A stretch of DNA of 64,000 nucleotides from positions 1,860,001-1,924,000 of the forward strand of contig NZ_CP063304.1 of NCBI RefSeq assembly GCF_015159595.1. The letters are read 5' to 3'. The stretch comes from Blautia liquoris. Its GTDB lineage: Bacteria; Bacillota; Clostridia; Lachnospirales; Lachnospiraceae. This document shows, piece after piece, positions 8,291 through 16,030 of this stretch. The notes beneath the pieces were generated by a model. It saw only the letters and a program-made list of their open reading frames with translations, ran no database searches and had not been told where the DNA came from. How positions within the stretch are numbered: the stretch's first letter is position 1; each line of letters starts with the position of its first letter. A program made the translations under genes and the position numbers.

Positions 8291-10055
8291 ACATCTTATC
8301 CGGTGCTGAAAATCCGAGCATATCGATGCTGGTCTCAAGAATTTCACGTACAAGGTCCAACAGAGCAATCCAAGACTGTTTTTGTCTCTCGTCTTTTTCG
8401 CTTAAGATTTTTGTCTCATGATAAAAATGATTAAAAGAATTTGACAGTTCATAGATGTAAGAGCATATCTTATGTGGTGCTCTTTCTTCATATGCCTGTT
8501 CTACAATTCCATTAAATTTCGATGTCTCCAACATCAAATCTTTTTCACTCTCACCTGCAGCCGGAAGGATGGTTCCCTTTTCGATGGTTTTGCCTTCCTC
8601 TTCATAGCGGTTTAAAATCGATTTGATTCTCACAATCGTGTATAAGATATAGGGACCGGTGTTCCCCTCAAATGAGGTAAAGCGATCGACGTCAAACACG
8701 TAGTCTTTGGCAGCCACATTTGACAGATCTCCGTATTTGATTGCGGAAAGTCCGACAATCCTGGCAGTTTTTCTTGCATCATCAGCCTTCACGCTGCGGT
8801 TATCCACGATCTTCTTATACATCTCTTCATCGATGTCTCGAATCAGGCTTTCCAGACGCATGACACCACCCTCGCGGGTTTTAAAAGGTTTTCCGTCTTT
8901 TCCATTCATCGTTCCGAATCCCTGGAAAGTCAGTTTTGTATCTTCATCCACCAGTTTCGTCTTTTTCGCACAACGGAATACCTGTGTGAAATAGAGTTCC
9001 TGTCTCTTGTCAACCACGTAGACGATCTCATCCGGATGAAACAGCTTCATTCTCTCGACGATCGTGGCCAGATCCGTGGTATTATAAAGAGATGCTCCAT
9101 CTGATTTTAAGATCATACAAGGCGGAATCTCTTTTGTATCTGTATCTTCTTTGACATCTACCACCAGTGCTCCCTGATCCAGATGGGCATAACCGTTATC
9201 TTTTAAGTATTTCACCATATCCGGAATATAAGGCTGTGCATCGGATTCTTTTTTCCAGAGGTCAAACTCAACATCCAATTTCTTATAATTTCGCTTCAGG
9301 TCTGTCACGGAAACAGTCAGAATATGATTCCAGAGAGCCATATACCCTTTGTTTCCCTGCTGAAGCTGATGCGTCGCCTCCATGGCCTTTTCCTTAAATT
9401 GGTCATCATCTTTCGACTTCGCGCTGGCTGCCGGATAAATCTGCTCCAATTCATTGATGGTAAATGGTGCCTCGTTCGGATATTCATCTGTATATTCCGG
9501 ATCGAAATACACCAAATCCGGCTGACGTTCCCGAAGTTCAGCGATAATCAGTCCCATCTGAAGACCCCAGTCACCCAGATGCACGTCCCCGATCACTTTG
9601 TTACCCATATATCTGCCGATGCGTTTTAAGCTCTCACCGATAATCGCCGAGCGAAGATGCCCGACGTGAAGGGGTTTTGCCACATTCGGTCCGCCGTAAT
9701 CGATAATAATTGTTTTCGGCTCTTTCACCTTCTCAATTGACAAATCCTTGTCGTTTTGAATCTGGTTGAGGTAATCTGAAAGAAATCTGCCGTTTATCTT
9801 TATATTGATAAATCCCGGCTTTACGACCTCCACCTTTTCCAGAAGCGCGGACCCTGCAAGTTTTGCTGCCACGTCATCCGCAATCAAAAAGGGTGCCTTT
9901 TTATATGTTTTTGCAGCCGCCAATGCTCCATTACACTGATATTCACATAGATCCGGCCGATTTGACAAGCCAACGATGCCATACGATGCATCATAGCCAG
10001 CCATTTCAAACGACTGCTGAATTTCATCTGTTATTAAATCTACAAGTTTTTTCAT
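8289..10055 (-). CDS. argS: Arginine--tRNA ligase
   Basis: Class Ia synthetase that charges tRNA-Arg in the cytoplasm. The 588-aa product has the N-terminal additional domain (GLSNRPDLCEYQCNGA; FINIKIN), the HIGH-box region GPNVAKPLHVGHLRSAIIG, and downstream DVEFDLWKKES and TDLATI typical of ArgS. As in many bacterial ArgS the KMSKS motif is degenerate. The C-terminus carries the DALR anticodon-binding domain and ends DIMLGFSAPDKM-like (DMLGFSAPDKM). Start: ATG 10055 with GAGGTGG upstream; a GTG at 10067 inside that ribosome site is unlikely. Monocistronic, with promoter at 10093-10121. Confidence 0.97.
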   Translation of the reverse strand: MKKLVDLITDEIQQSFEMAGYDASYGIVGLSNRPDLCEYQCNGALAAAKTYKKAPFLIADDVAAKLAGSALLEKVEVVKPGFINIKINGRFLSDYLNQIQNDKDLSIEKVKEPKTIIIDYGGPNVAKPLHVGHLRSAIIGESLKRIGRYMGNKVIGDVHLGDWGLQMGLIIAELRERQPDLVYFDPEYTDEYPNEAPFTINELEQIYPAASAKSKDDDQFKEKAMEATHQLQQGNKGYMALWNHILTVSVTDLKRNYKKLDVEFDLWKKESDAQPYIPDMVKYLKDNGYAHLDQGALVVDVKEDTDTKEIPPCMILKSDGASLYNTTDLATIVERMKLFHPDEIVYVVDKRQELYFTQVFRCAKKTKLVDEDTKLTFQGFGTMNGKDGKPFKTREGGVMRLESLIRDIDEEMYKKIVDNRSVKADDARKTARIVGLSAIKYGDLSNVAAKDYVFDVDRFTSFEGNTGPYILYTIVRIKSILNRYEEEGKTIEKGTILPAAGESEKDLMLETSKFNGIVEQAYEERAPHKICSYIYELSNSFNHFYHETKILSEKDERQKQSWIALLDLVREILETSIDMLGFSAPDKM

Positions 10056-10092
10056 AAAAATGTCCACCTCATGTATAATCTGTCACCAAATA

Positions 10093-10121
10093 ATGATAGC
10101 ATGGACAGTTAGACATTACAA
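10093..10121 (-). promoter_or_regulatory. Promoter of argS
   Basis: TTGTAA (10121-10116), 17 bp, TATCAT (10098-10093) on the minus strand. Confidence 0.6.
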
Positions 10122-10156
10122 TTACTTTTTCTATTATTTATCCTCTTAAAACAGGA

Positions 10157-10600
10157 TCAGGCGCCTATCGTCTGTTTACTCCTGTGCTCTATGTCTTTGA
10201 GTCCTGATTTCTCATAGCAATATTGAATGATGTCTTTTCTTCTGATAATGCCGATAAAAACACCCTCGTCATCCACCACCGGAACAAAATTCTGTCTCAT
10301 GGATACGGTGACCAAATCTTCTATATTACAGTTGATGTTCACGGGTTCATTGTGCCAACGGCGTTTTACGTCGACAATCGGTATATCTTCCGCATCATGA
10401 AAATTCAAATCGCATCTTTCTTTGACGCAGCGTAGAATATCACCTTCTGTAATAGTTCCAATATAAAAGCCCTGTCTGCTAAGCAGTGGAATCGCTGTAT
10501 ATTTATGATGTTCCATCTTCTCGATCGCCTGTCTTAAAGTAAAATCTTCCGTAATAAATGCGACCTCGCTTTTTGGTGTGATAAAAAATAAAATATTCAT
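10157..10600 (-). CDS. Tandem CBS-domain protein
   Basis: A 147-aa stand-alone protein made of two CBS motifs: residues ~1-65 (FTLRQAIEKMEHHKYTAIPL, then GTITEGDILR) and ~75-135 (VDVKRRWHNEPVNI, NFVPVVDDEGVFIGIIRRKD). CBS pairs bind adenine nucleotides and usually act as energy or ionic-strength sensors for a partner; here no partner domain or neighbour is evident. ATG 10600 has AGGAG seven bases upstream and gives the family-typical start, while the GTG at 10645 has no site. Similar stand-alone CBS proteins are common in Clostridia with no assigned role. Confidence 0.85.
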   Translation of the reverse strand: MNILFFITPKSEVAFITEDFTLRQAIEKMEHHKYTAIPLLSRQGFYIGTITEGDILRCVKERCDLNFHDAEDIPIVDVKRRWHNEPVNINCNIEDLVTVSMRQNFVPVVDDEGVFIGIIRRKDIIQYCYEKSGLKDIEHRSKQTIGA

Positions 10601-10723
10601 ATATCTGCTCCTATCCCCATCTCTAATAATCTTATGAGTTTTCACTCATTCTCATTATAACGGATTTCACGCAGAAAGTGTTGAAAAATCAGTGAACTTT
10701 TCATTAAGTTTTAATAAGCTGAT

Positions 10724-12058
10724 CTAATCTGCCTTCGGTCTGGTGGTCTCTTCTTTCCACTTACGGATGGCTTCCAGTTTCCCTGAGATCTCTTCTTCCT
10801 GCCCCTCACAGGTCGGATGATAATACCTCCGTCCGGCAAGTGCATCCGGCAGGCACTGCATCCTGGCAACTTTTTCCTTCAGATTATGGGCATACTGATA
10901 GCCTTCTCCATAATGCAGATCCTTCATCAGGCTTGTCGGCGCATTCCGTATCGCTAAGGGCACCGGTTCATCGGGGCAATGTTTCACGTCACTTTTACAT
11001 TCTTCACAGGCGAGATACAAAGCATTCGACTTCGGTGCCATGGACAGATAAACCACTGCCTCTGCCAGGTTTACATTGCATTCCGGCATTCCGATAAAGT
11101 GAGATGCCTGATAAGCCGCAACGGCCACTTGAAGTGCCGCAGGATCGGCAGTTCCGACATCCTCACTTGCAAAGCGAATCAGCCTTCTGGCAATATAAAG
11201 AGGATCCTCTCCGCCTTCAAGCATTCGCGTCATCCAATAAAGAGCGGCGTCCGGATCACTGTTTCGCATGGACTTGTGCAGCGCCGATATGATATTATAG
11301 TGTTCCTCTCCTTTTTTATCATACAACAGCGACTTTCTGGTAATACATTGTTCCAGTGCTTCATCCGTCACGGTAATCTGCTTCTCATCGATCTCTCCAT
11401 TGAGCACTGCCATCTCGAACGTATTCAGAGCCGTTCTGGCATCACCATTTGCAAACTGTGCAATCGCCCGAAGCTGTCTCTCACTGATTCCGATTTTTTG
11501 ATTTCCGTATCCTTTGGGGCTGGTAAGTGCATGATGAAGTAACTCAAGCAGATCGTCTTCTTCGAGCATCTTCAGGACAAACACCTTACACCTTGACAGC
11601 AGCGCGGCATTGATCTCAAAAGAAGGATTCTCGGTTGTCGCTCCAATTAAAACAATGCTGCCCTTTTCCACGTATGGCAGAAAAGCATCCTGCTGTGCTT
11701 TATTAAATCTGTGAATCTCATCGATAAACAACAGTGTTTTCCGCCCCATACGCCTGCTGGTCTCAGCCTGCGCCATCACCTCCCGAATCTCACGGATTCC
11801 AGAAGTGACAGCACTAAAATCTGTAAAATCAGCCTGCGTTTGTGTGGCTATAATTCTTGCCAGCGTTGTTTTACCAACACCCGGAGGACCCCAGAAAATC
11901 ATTGATGAAATCTGATCTTGTTCTATCAAATTTCTCAGCATCTTCCCCTTGCCGAGCAAATGTTTCTGCCCGACAAAAGACTCCAGAGATTCCGGACGCA
12001 GTCTTGTCGCTAGGGGAGAAAAATCCTCCCGATTGTCAAATAAAGACATCTGTTCCAC
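10724..12058 (-). CDS. rarA: Replication-associated recombination protein A (RarA/MgsA AAA+ ATPase)
   Basis: A 444-aa clamp-loader-like AAA+ ATPase that acts at stalled replication forks. It starts with a SSB/clamp-type LFDN segment, then [20 protein letters not shown], Walker [14 protein letters not shown], Walker [16 protein letters not shown], sensor 1 [11 protein letters not shown], and the C-terminal tetramerisation domain with [17 protein letters not shown]. The start is GTG 12058 with GGAGG eight bases upstream; the ATG three codons in is 17 bases from that site. Single gene. The region upstream is shared with a divergent 56-aa gene; I see no confident -35/-10 pair for it. Confidence 0.95.
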   Translation of the reverse strand: MEQMSLFDNREDFSPLATRLRPESLESFVGQKHLLGKGKMLRNLIEQDQISSMIFWGPPGVGKTTLARIIATQTQADFTDFSAVTSGIREIREVMAQAETSRRMGRKTLLFIDEIHRFNKAQQDAFLPYVEKGSIVLIGATTENPSFEINAALLSRCKVFVLKMLEEDDLLELLHHALTSPKGYGNQKIGISERQLRAIAQFANGDARTALNTFEMAVLNGEIDEKQITVTDEALEQCITRKSLLYDKKGEEHYNIISALHKSMRNSDPDAALYWMTRMLEGGEDPLYIARRLIRFASEDVGTADPAALQVAVAAYQASHFIGMPECNVNLAEAVVYLSMAPKSNALYLACEECKSDVKHCPDEPVPLAIRNAPTSLMKDLHYGEGYQYAHNLKEKVARMQCLPDALAGRRYYHPTCEGQEEEISGKLEAIRKWKEETTRPKAD

Positions 12059-12186
12059 AGCAAAGCCCTCCTTTGGTCATTTTGACTCCAACATCATTGC
12101 ACATAGTTGACACGGATAATCTTGTGATATCCCGGACAGACTATGGATGTACCTTTTAACAAATATCTGGAAAGGTGGTTGTATCA

Positions 12187-12357
12187 ATGAAAAAGGATTT
12201 TATCGGTGATCCTCCCAGACATAAAAACTCATATGGAGATGGGGATATCCCTGAAATTGATTTGCCCCAAAAAAGTAAACACGGAATGGAAGTTCCAAAT
12301 GTTGAACCTCTTCCGGAATCAGAACGTCCCCGAAGAGACGGCCCGGGCGGTAATTAA
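12187..12357 (+). CDS. Small hydrophilic Pro/Asp-rich protein, 56 aa, unknown
   Basis: A short gene on the otherwise minus-coded stretch. ATG 12187 is preceded by AAAGGTGG eight bases upstream, and the stop is followed within 10 bp by a strong terminator, so it looks like a real cistron. The product (MKKDFIGDPPRHKNSYGDGD, then a Lys/Glu/Pro-rich tail ending in GPGGN) has no hydrophobic segment, no cysteines and high Pro, Gly and Asp content, suggesting an unstructured cytosolic peptide. I do not recognise a family. A TTGACA is at 12107-12112 but no matching -10 at standard distance. Confidence 0.6.
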   Translation: MKKDFIGDPPRHKNSYGDGDIPEIDLPQKSKHGMEVPNVEPLPESERPRRDGPGGN

Positions 12358-12366
12358 ACAGTGGCA

Positions 12367-12404
12367 GCCGGGTTTTACTCAAGACTGACAGAGTAAAACC
12401 CGGC
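12367..12404. terminator. Bidirectional terminator between the 56-aa gene and the ABC-class ATPase
   Basis: Perfect 14-bp stem GCCGGGTTTTACTC / GAGTAAAACCCGGC with a 10-nt loop, between two converging genes. Confidence 0.85.
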
Positions 12405-12407
12405 TGA

Positions 12408-14111
12408 TTACATATTCAATGAGCGATATCGATTCAGGCACGCAAATATCTCCTGTTTTCGTGGTCTGGCAAGATCTGATGGGATATTGTGTCCCTCACA
12501 GATCGCAGCAAACCCTCTCTGGTCAATAGAAGCATCCAGAATCTCCACTACCTCACGCATAGATTTCTTTCCATCAAACAGATGAAGGTTTGCAAATTGT
12601 ATCATATAGCCCAGAGTAAGCAGCTGTTCTCCATCAATCAGCTGCTCCACAGATCGCAGATCCACGGTGTCATGATTGATGGAAACCAAATCCCGTCCCA
12701 TAGTCTTTATCTTAATTCTATTGTTATTTTTGAATGAACGATCTTCCTTAACCTTTCTTTCAAATACAGGATATTGATATTTGGGTGCCGCGTCATGAAC
12801 TGCGTAAAATTTATCTGCTTCTGATTTGGCAAACTCTGTGATTTCCCGCGGCACATAGTGATCCATCTGAATGATACAGTCCGCCGCCTGAAAATAAGAT
12901 CCCGAACTTCCGGCTACAATAATCGACGATATGCCGTGTTTTTCATACAGACTGCGTATTCTGTCAATCAATGGAGTGATGGGTTCAGACTCACGGTGCA
13001 CTACTTTTTTCATCAGTTCATCCCGAATCATAAAGTTCGTAGCACTGGTATCTTCATCCATCAGCAAAAGTCCTGCACCGGCTTCCATGCTTTCGATCAC
13101 GTTCGCCGCCTGTGAGGTACTTCCGCTGGCATCTTCTGTATAAAATGATGTGGTGTCTTTTTTATTCGGAAGATCATTGATAAACATAGAAATATCAACG
13201 TTTTTAACGCTGCGTCCATCTTCAGAACGGATCTTCATCGCCGTTTGATCGGTAATCACATATTCTCTTTTGTCCCCTGCGATATGATTGTAAACACCAA
13301 GTTCAAGAGCTTTCAGCAGCGTTGATTTTCCATGATATCCGCCGCCGACAATCAGGTTAATTCCCTTTTTCAGCCCCATCCCCTTGATTGTTCCGTGATT
13401 TGGAAGCTGCAAAGTGACTTCCATAGACTTCGGTGACTGAAATTCCACAGCATGTTTCATGGGTTTTTGCGATATTCCCGATGCACGCGGAAGAATAGAG
13501 CCACAAGCGACAAAAGCCACCAGGCCAAGCTTTGGCAGCTGGTCGCGGATATACTGCTGATCCTCTGCAAGTTTCGCCGTATCATCCAGCATGTCCGGAT
13601 CTAAAGACTGGTAAAAGCATGTTTTTTTGACACAAATCGGGAGATATTCAAAGAATATCTTCTGAAGTTCCCGGGCATTGATTTTCCTGCCATTTGCCGG
13701 AAATCCAACCTCCATTCTAAGCACCAGATCACCATTTTTTTCATCCAAGGCACAGCCGCTTCGCTCCAAAATCTCCTGCCCGCACCTGCTCACCGACAGT
13801 AATCCACTTTTCCCCGATCCCTTTGCCTTGAAACTAAAGGGTTCAATTTGTGTAAAAAACAGTCGTAAAAGGTGATCCTGCAGCGCAATTCTTTTCACTT
13901 TTCTGTCATATAATCTAGTCGGAAATGCCGCTTCCCCTCCCCTGATATGAATACTGATCTTAGAAGGTGATGCAAAGGGATCTCCTTGTACATGGTCAAC
14001 ACACAGCATGTATTGATCAAACTGATACGAGCCTTTAAGCTCTTTGTATGCAGGATACCCACAGTGATCTATCTTATTTAGTAAATTTTTCAAATCTGTC
14101 TGATTCTTCAT
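12408..14111 (-). CDS. ABC-class P-loop ATPase (PF09818-type), unknown function
   Basis: A 567-aa soluble protein with an ABC-like nucleotide-binding fold but no transporter partner. Visible are Walker A GGGYHGKSTLLKAL (residues ~260), a Q-loop region, Walker B LLMDEDTSATNFMIRD and a switch region IIVAGSSGSYFQAAD. The N-terminal ~240 residues are the family-specific domain, with RGGEAAFPTRLY and VGFPANGRKINA motifs seen throughout these 'predicted ATPase of the ABC class' proteins. ATG 14111 is chosen because GAGG is nine bases upstream; the earlier ATG at 14120 abuts that site. Function is not established for the family. It follows the sigma factor by 77 bp on the same strand. Confidence 0.8.
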   Translation of the reverse strand: MKNQTDLKNLLNKIDHCGYPAYKELKGSYQFDQYMLCVDHVQGDPFASPSKISIHIRGGEAAFPTRLYDRKVKRIALQDHLLRLFFTQIEPFSFKAKGSGKSGLLSVSRCGQEILERSGCALDEKNGDLVLRMEVGFPANGRKINARELQKIFFEYLPICVKKTCFYQSLDPDMLDDTAKLAEDQQYIRDQLPKLGLVAFVACGSILPRASGISQKPMKHAVEFQSPKSMEVTLQLPNHGTIKGMGLKKGINLIVGGGYHGKSTLLKALELGVYNHIAGDKREYVITDQTAMKIRSEDGRSVKNVDISMFINDLPNKKDTTSFYTEDASGSTSQAANVIESMEAGAGLLLMDEDTSATNFMIRDELMKKVVHRESEPITPLIDRIRSLYEKHGISSIIVAGSSGSYFQAADCIIQMDHYVPREITEFAKSEADKFYAVHDAAPKYQYPVFERKVKEDRSFKNNNRIKIKTMGRDLVSINHDTVDLRSVEQLIDGEQLLTLGYMIQFANLHLFDGKKSMREVVEILDASIDQRGFAAICEGHNIPSDLARPRKQEIFACLNRYRSLNM

Positions 14112-14188
14112 ATGTAACATCCTCGTGTAACAGTAATCCAGACTGTACCGCAAGCCTTACAGCGGCTTATCGGTGCAGTCCTGATACT

Positions 14189-15187
14189 TTAAGCTTCAAG
14201 ATAAGATTTTAAATTCTTTATATCTTTTCGGTGTTTTAATCTGTGCAAAGCTTTCACTTCAATCTGGCGAATCCGCTCTCTCGTCACGTGATATTCTTCT
14301 CCCACCTGTTCCAATGTCCAGATCCGTCCGTCCACAAAGCCAAAACGCAGCCTGATAATTCGCTGTTCCCGTTCACTTAATCCTGAAAGGAGCTGATCCA
14401 GTTCATCTCCCAACATCACATGTTCAACACTCGTAAACTGATCGGAAATATTGTCATCTGCGACAAAGTCCTGAAGTTTACAGTCATCATCATCACCCAC
14501 CGGGGTATCAAGAGAAATCGTATCACCATATAATTTCACGATATCCCTGACTCGATCCTCCGGCATATCCATAATGTCCGCCAGTTCATCGACCGTCGGT
14601 TCACGCCCCATATCAGTGAGAAACTTTCTTGACGCCTTATTAACCTTCGACATCTGTTCTTTCATATGCACCGGGATTCTTATCGTCCTCGACTGATCGG
14701 CAATTGCTCTGGTTACCGCCTGCCTGATCCACCACATGGCATAAGTACTGAACTTATATCCCTTGGAGTAATCGTACTTTTCGACAGCCCTCATCAGACC
14801 GATGTTCCCTTCCTGAATCAAATCGAGAAACCCCATATTACTTCCACGCACATGCTTTTTTGCAACATTTACAACGAGTCTCAGGTTCGAATTAATCATC
14901 CTCTCCCGGGCGGAGTCGTCACCGGACTCTATCCGCTTTGCAAGAATTATCTCTTCTTCCCTGGTCAGCAAGGGGATGTTTCCAATCTCAATCAGATATG
15001 CCTTTACCGAATCATCCAAAGGGAGCGCTGAATCGTCCAGATCATCTTCTTCAGGCAAATTTTCTTCTGATAATACGCTTTCCTCACTGATCTCTTCGTC
15101 TGTCTTCTTTGTCTTTTGCTCTTGTGTGCTCATCCCCCGACTTTCCAACTGGGTGCGAAGTGTATCTTGTTCCTTAATCACAGTCAT
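14189..15187 (-). CDS. RNA polymerase sigma factor, RpoD/group 1-2 type lacking region 1.1
   Basis: A 332-aa sigma-70 protein. After ~58 acidic residues come region 1.2 ([21 protein letters not shown]), region 2 ([20 protein letters not shown] and [13 protein letters not shown]-like [13 protein letters not shown] for -10 recognition and melting), region 3 ([14 protein letters not shown]) and region 4 ([20 protein letters not shown] for -35 binding). It is shorter than typical RpoD, with no recognisable region 1.1, and is not beside dnaG. It could be the housekeeping factor or a group 2 paralogue; the sequence does not decide. The ATG at 15187 has GAGGG only three bases away; ATG 15133 is an alternative. 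It follows the CarD gene by 70 bp, probably in one operon. Confidence 0.88.
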   Translation of the reverse strand: MTVIKEQDTLRTQLESRGMSTQEQKTKKTDEEISEESVLSEENLPEEDDLDDSALPLDDSVKAYLIEIGNIPLLTREEEIILAKRIESGDDSARERMINSNLRLVVNVAKKHVRGSNMGFLDLIQEGNIGLMRAVEKYDYSKGYKFSTYAMWWIRQAVTRAIADQSRTIRIPVHMKEQMSKVNKASRKFLTDMGREPTVDELADIMDMPEDRVRDIVKLYGDTISLDTPVGDDDDCKLQDFVADDNISDQFTSVEHVMLGDELDQLLSGLSEREQRIIRLRFGFVDGRIWTLEQVGEEYHVTRERIRQIEVKALHRLKHRKDIKNLKSYLEA

Positions 15188-15257
15188 TTCCCTCTAATTC
15201 TTTCGCTATCCATATCTTTGTCTTTTGTGCAGATACTTATTCCTGTTTGATTATCAG

Positions 15258-15782
15258 TCAGGCGAATGCCTCATCCTCGATTAAGGCATCAACTTTTTCG
15301 CTGATAAAACTCTCCACCTTTTCTTTTGGCATCCTAAGGGGTATCGATAATTCTCCGTAAAGATTCTCCTCCGCTGCCTGCAGGTACTTTTCGTCACTTG
15401 TGATCTCTTTCTTTCCCTGTGCAATTCTGTTTTTTTTCTTCAGATAAAGTGTATTAATTATTTTAACCCACTCTTTGCAGTCACAGGTTTTTAAAGCTTC
15501 TTTAAAGATCATATCTCTGCGTTTATTGTCCGGTTCCTCATAGATTCCAATCTCTGCAATGTTTTCTATTAACTTCCATGCTTCCTCCCTGGAAAGCACC
15601 GGACGCATAATCATCTTTTCATTGTCCGTCGGGGTATAAACTGCACTGCAGCCTGAATAGACTGGCGTCAAGGTATAGAATATCCTGTCTTTTGAGACAC
15701 CGGGAATCTTCATCGGGCCAATCTCCTCAACCTGACATACACCGTTGCTTCCACATATAATATATTCTCCTACTTTAAACAT
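15258..15782 (-). CDS. CarD/CdnL-type RNA polymerase-binding regulator
   Basis: A 174-aa protein starting MFKVGEYIICGSNGVCQVEE, the standard beginning of the CarD_CdnL_TRCF RNAP-interacting domain (residues 1-65), followed by an all-helical DNA-contact domain with the characteristic SREEAWKLIENI and NTLYLKKKNRIAQGKK segments. Such proteins bind the RNAP beta subunit and stabilise the open complex at promoters. ATG 15782 has AGGAG eight bases upstream; the frame extends 30 codons further upstream but those lie in the leader of the promoter at 15975. Adjacency to a sigma-70 gene fits a shared transcription-initiation role. Confidence 0.85.
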   Translation of the reverse strand: MFKVGEYIICGSNGVCQVEEIGPMKIPGVSKDRIFYTLTPVYSGCSAVYTPTDNEKMIMRPVLSREEAWKLIENIAEIGIYEEPDNKRRDMIFKEALKTCDCKEWVKIINTLYLKKKNRIAQGKKEITSDEKYLQAAEENLYGELSIPLRMPKEKVESFISEKVDALIEDEAFA

Positions 15783-15974
15783 TTTATTCACTCCTATCAC
15801 AAACTCAGTCATAAGGTTCCAATTACCAGCCGCTATCGCCTGACCCCTTGAATATGCGCAAAAGCTGACCATATCAAAGGCCAGCCCTCATGCATCAGTT
15901 TCTTATATCTTGTAATCCATCAAATGATGAAAACATCAAAAGGTATTTTCACCCGCCTTTCGTCTCTTATATCT

Positions 15975-16003
15975 ATTGTAACACAAATTCAACAAAATTT
16001 CAA
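15975..16003 (-). promoter_or_regulatory. Promoter of the carD-like/sigma operon
   Basis: TTGAAA (16003-15998), 17 bp, TACAAT (15980-15975) on the minus strand. It implies a ~185-nt leader containing a GCTGGCC/TGGTCAGC hairpin near 15870. Confidence 0.65.
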
Positions 16004-16030
16004 AGATTTTGGAAAATTATTTTTTACCGG

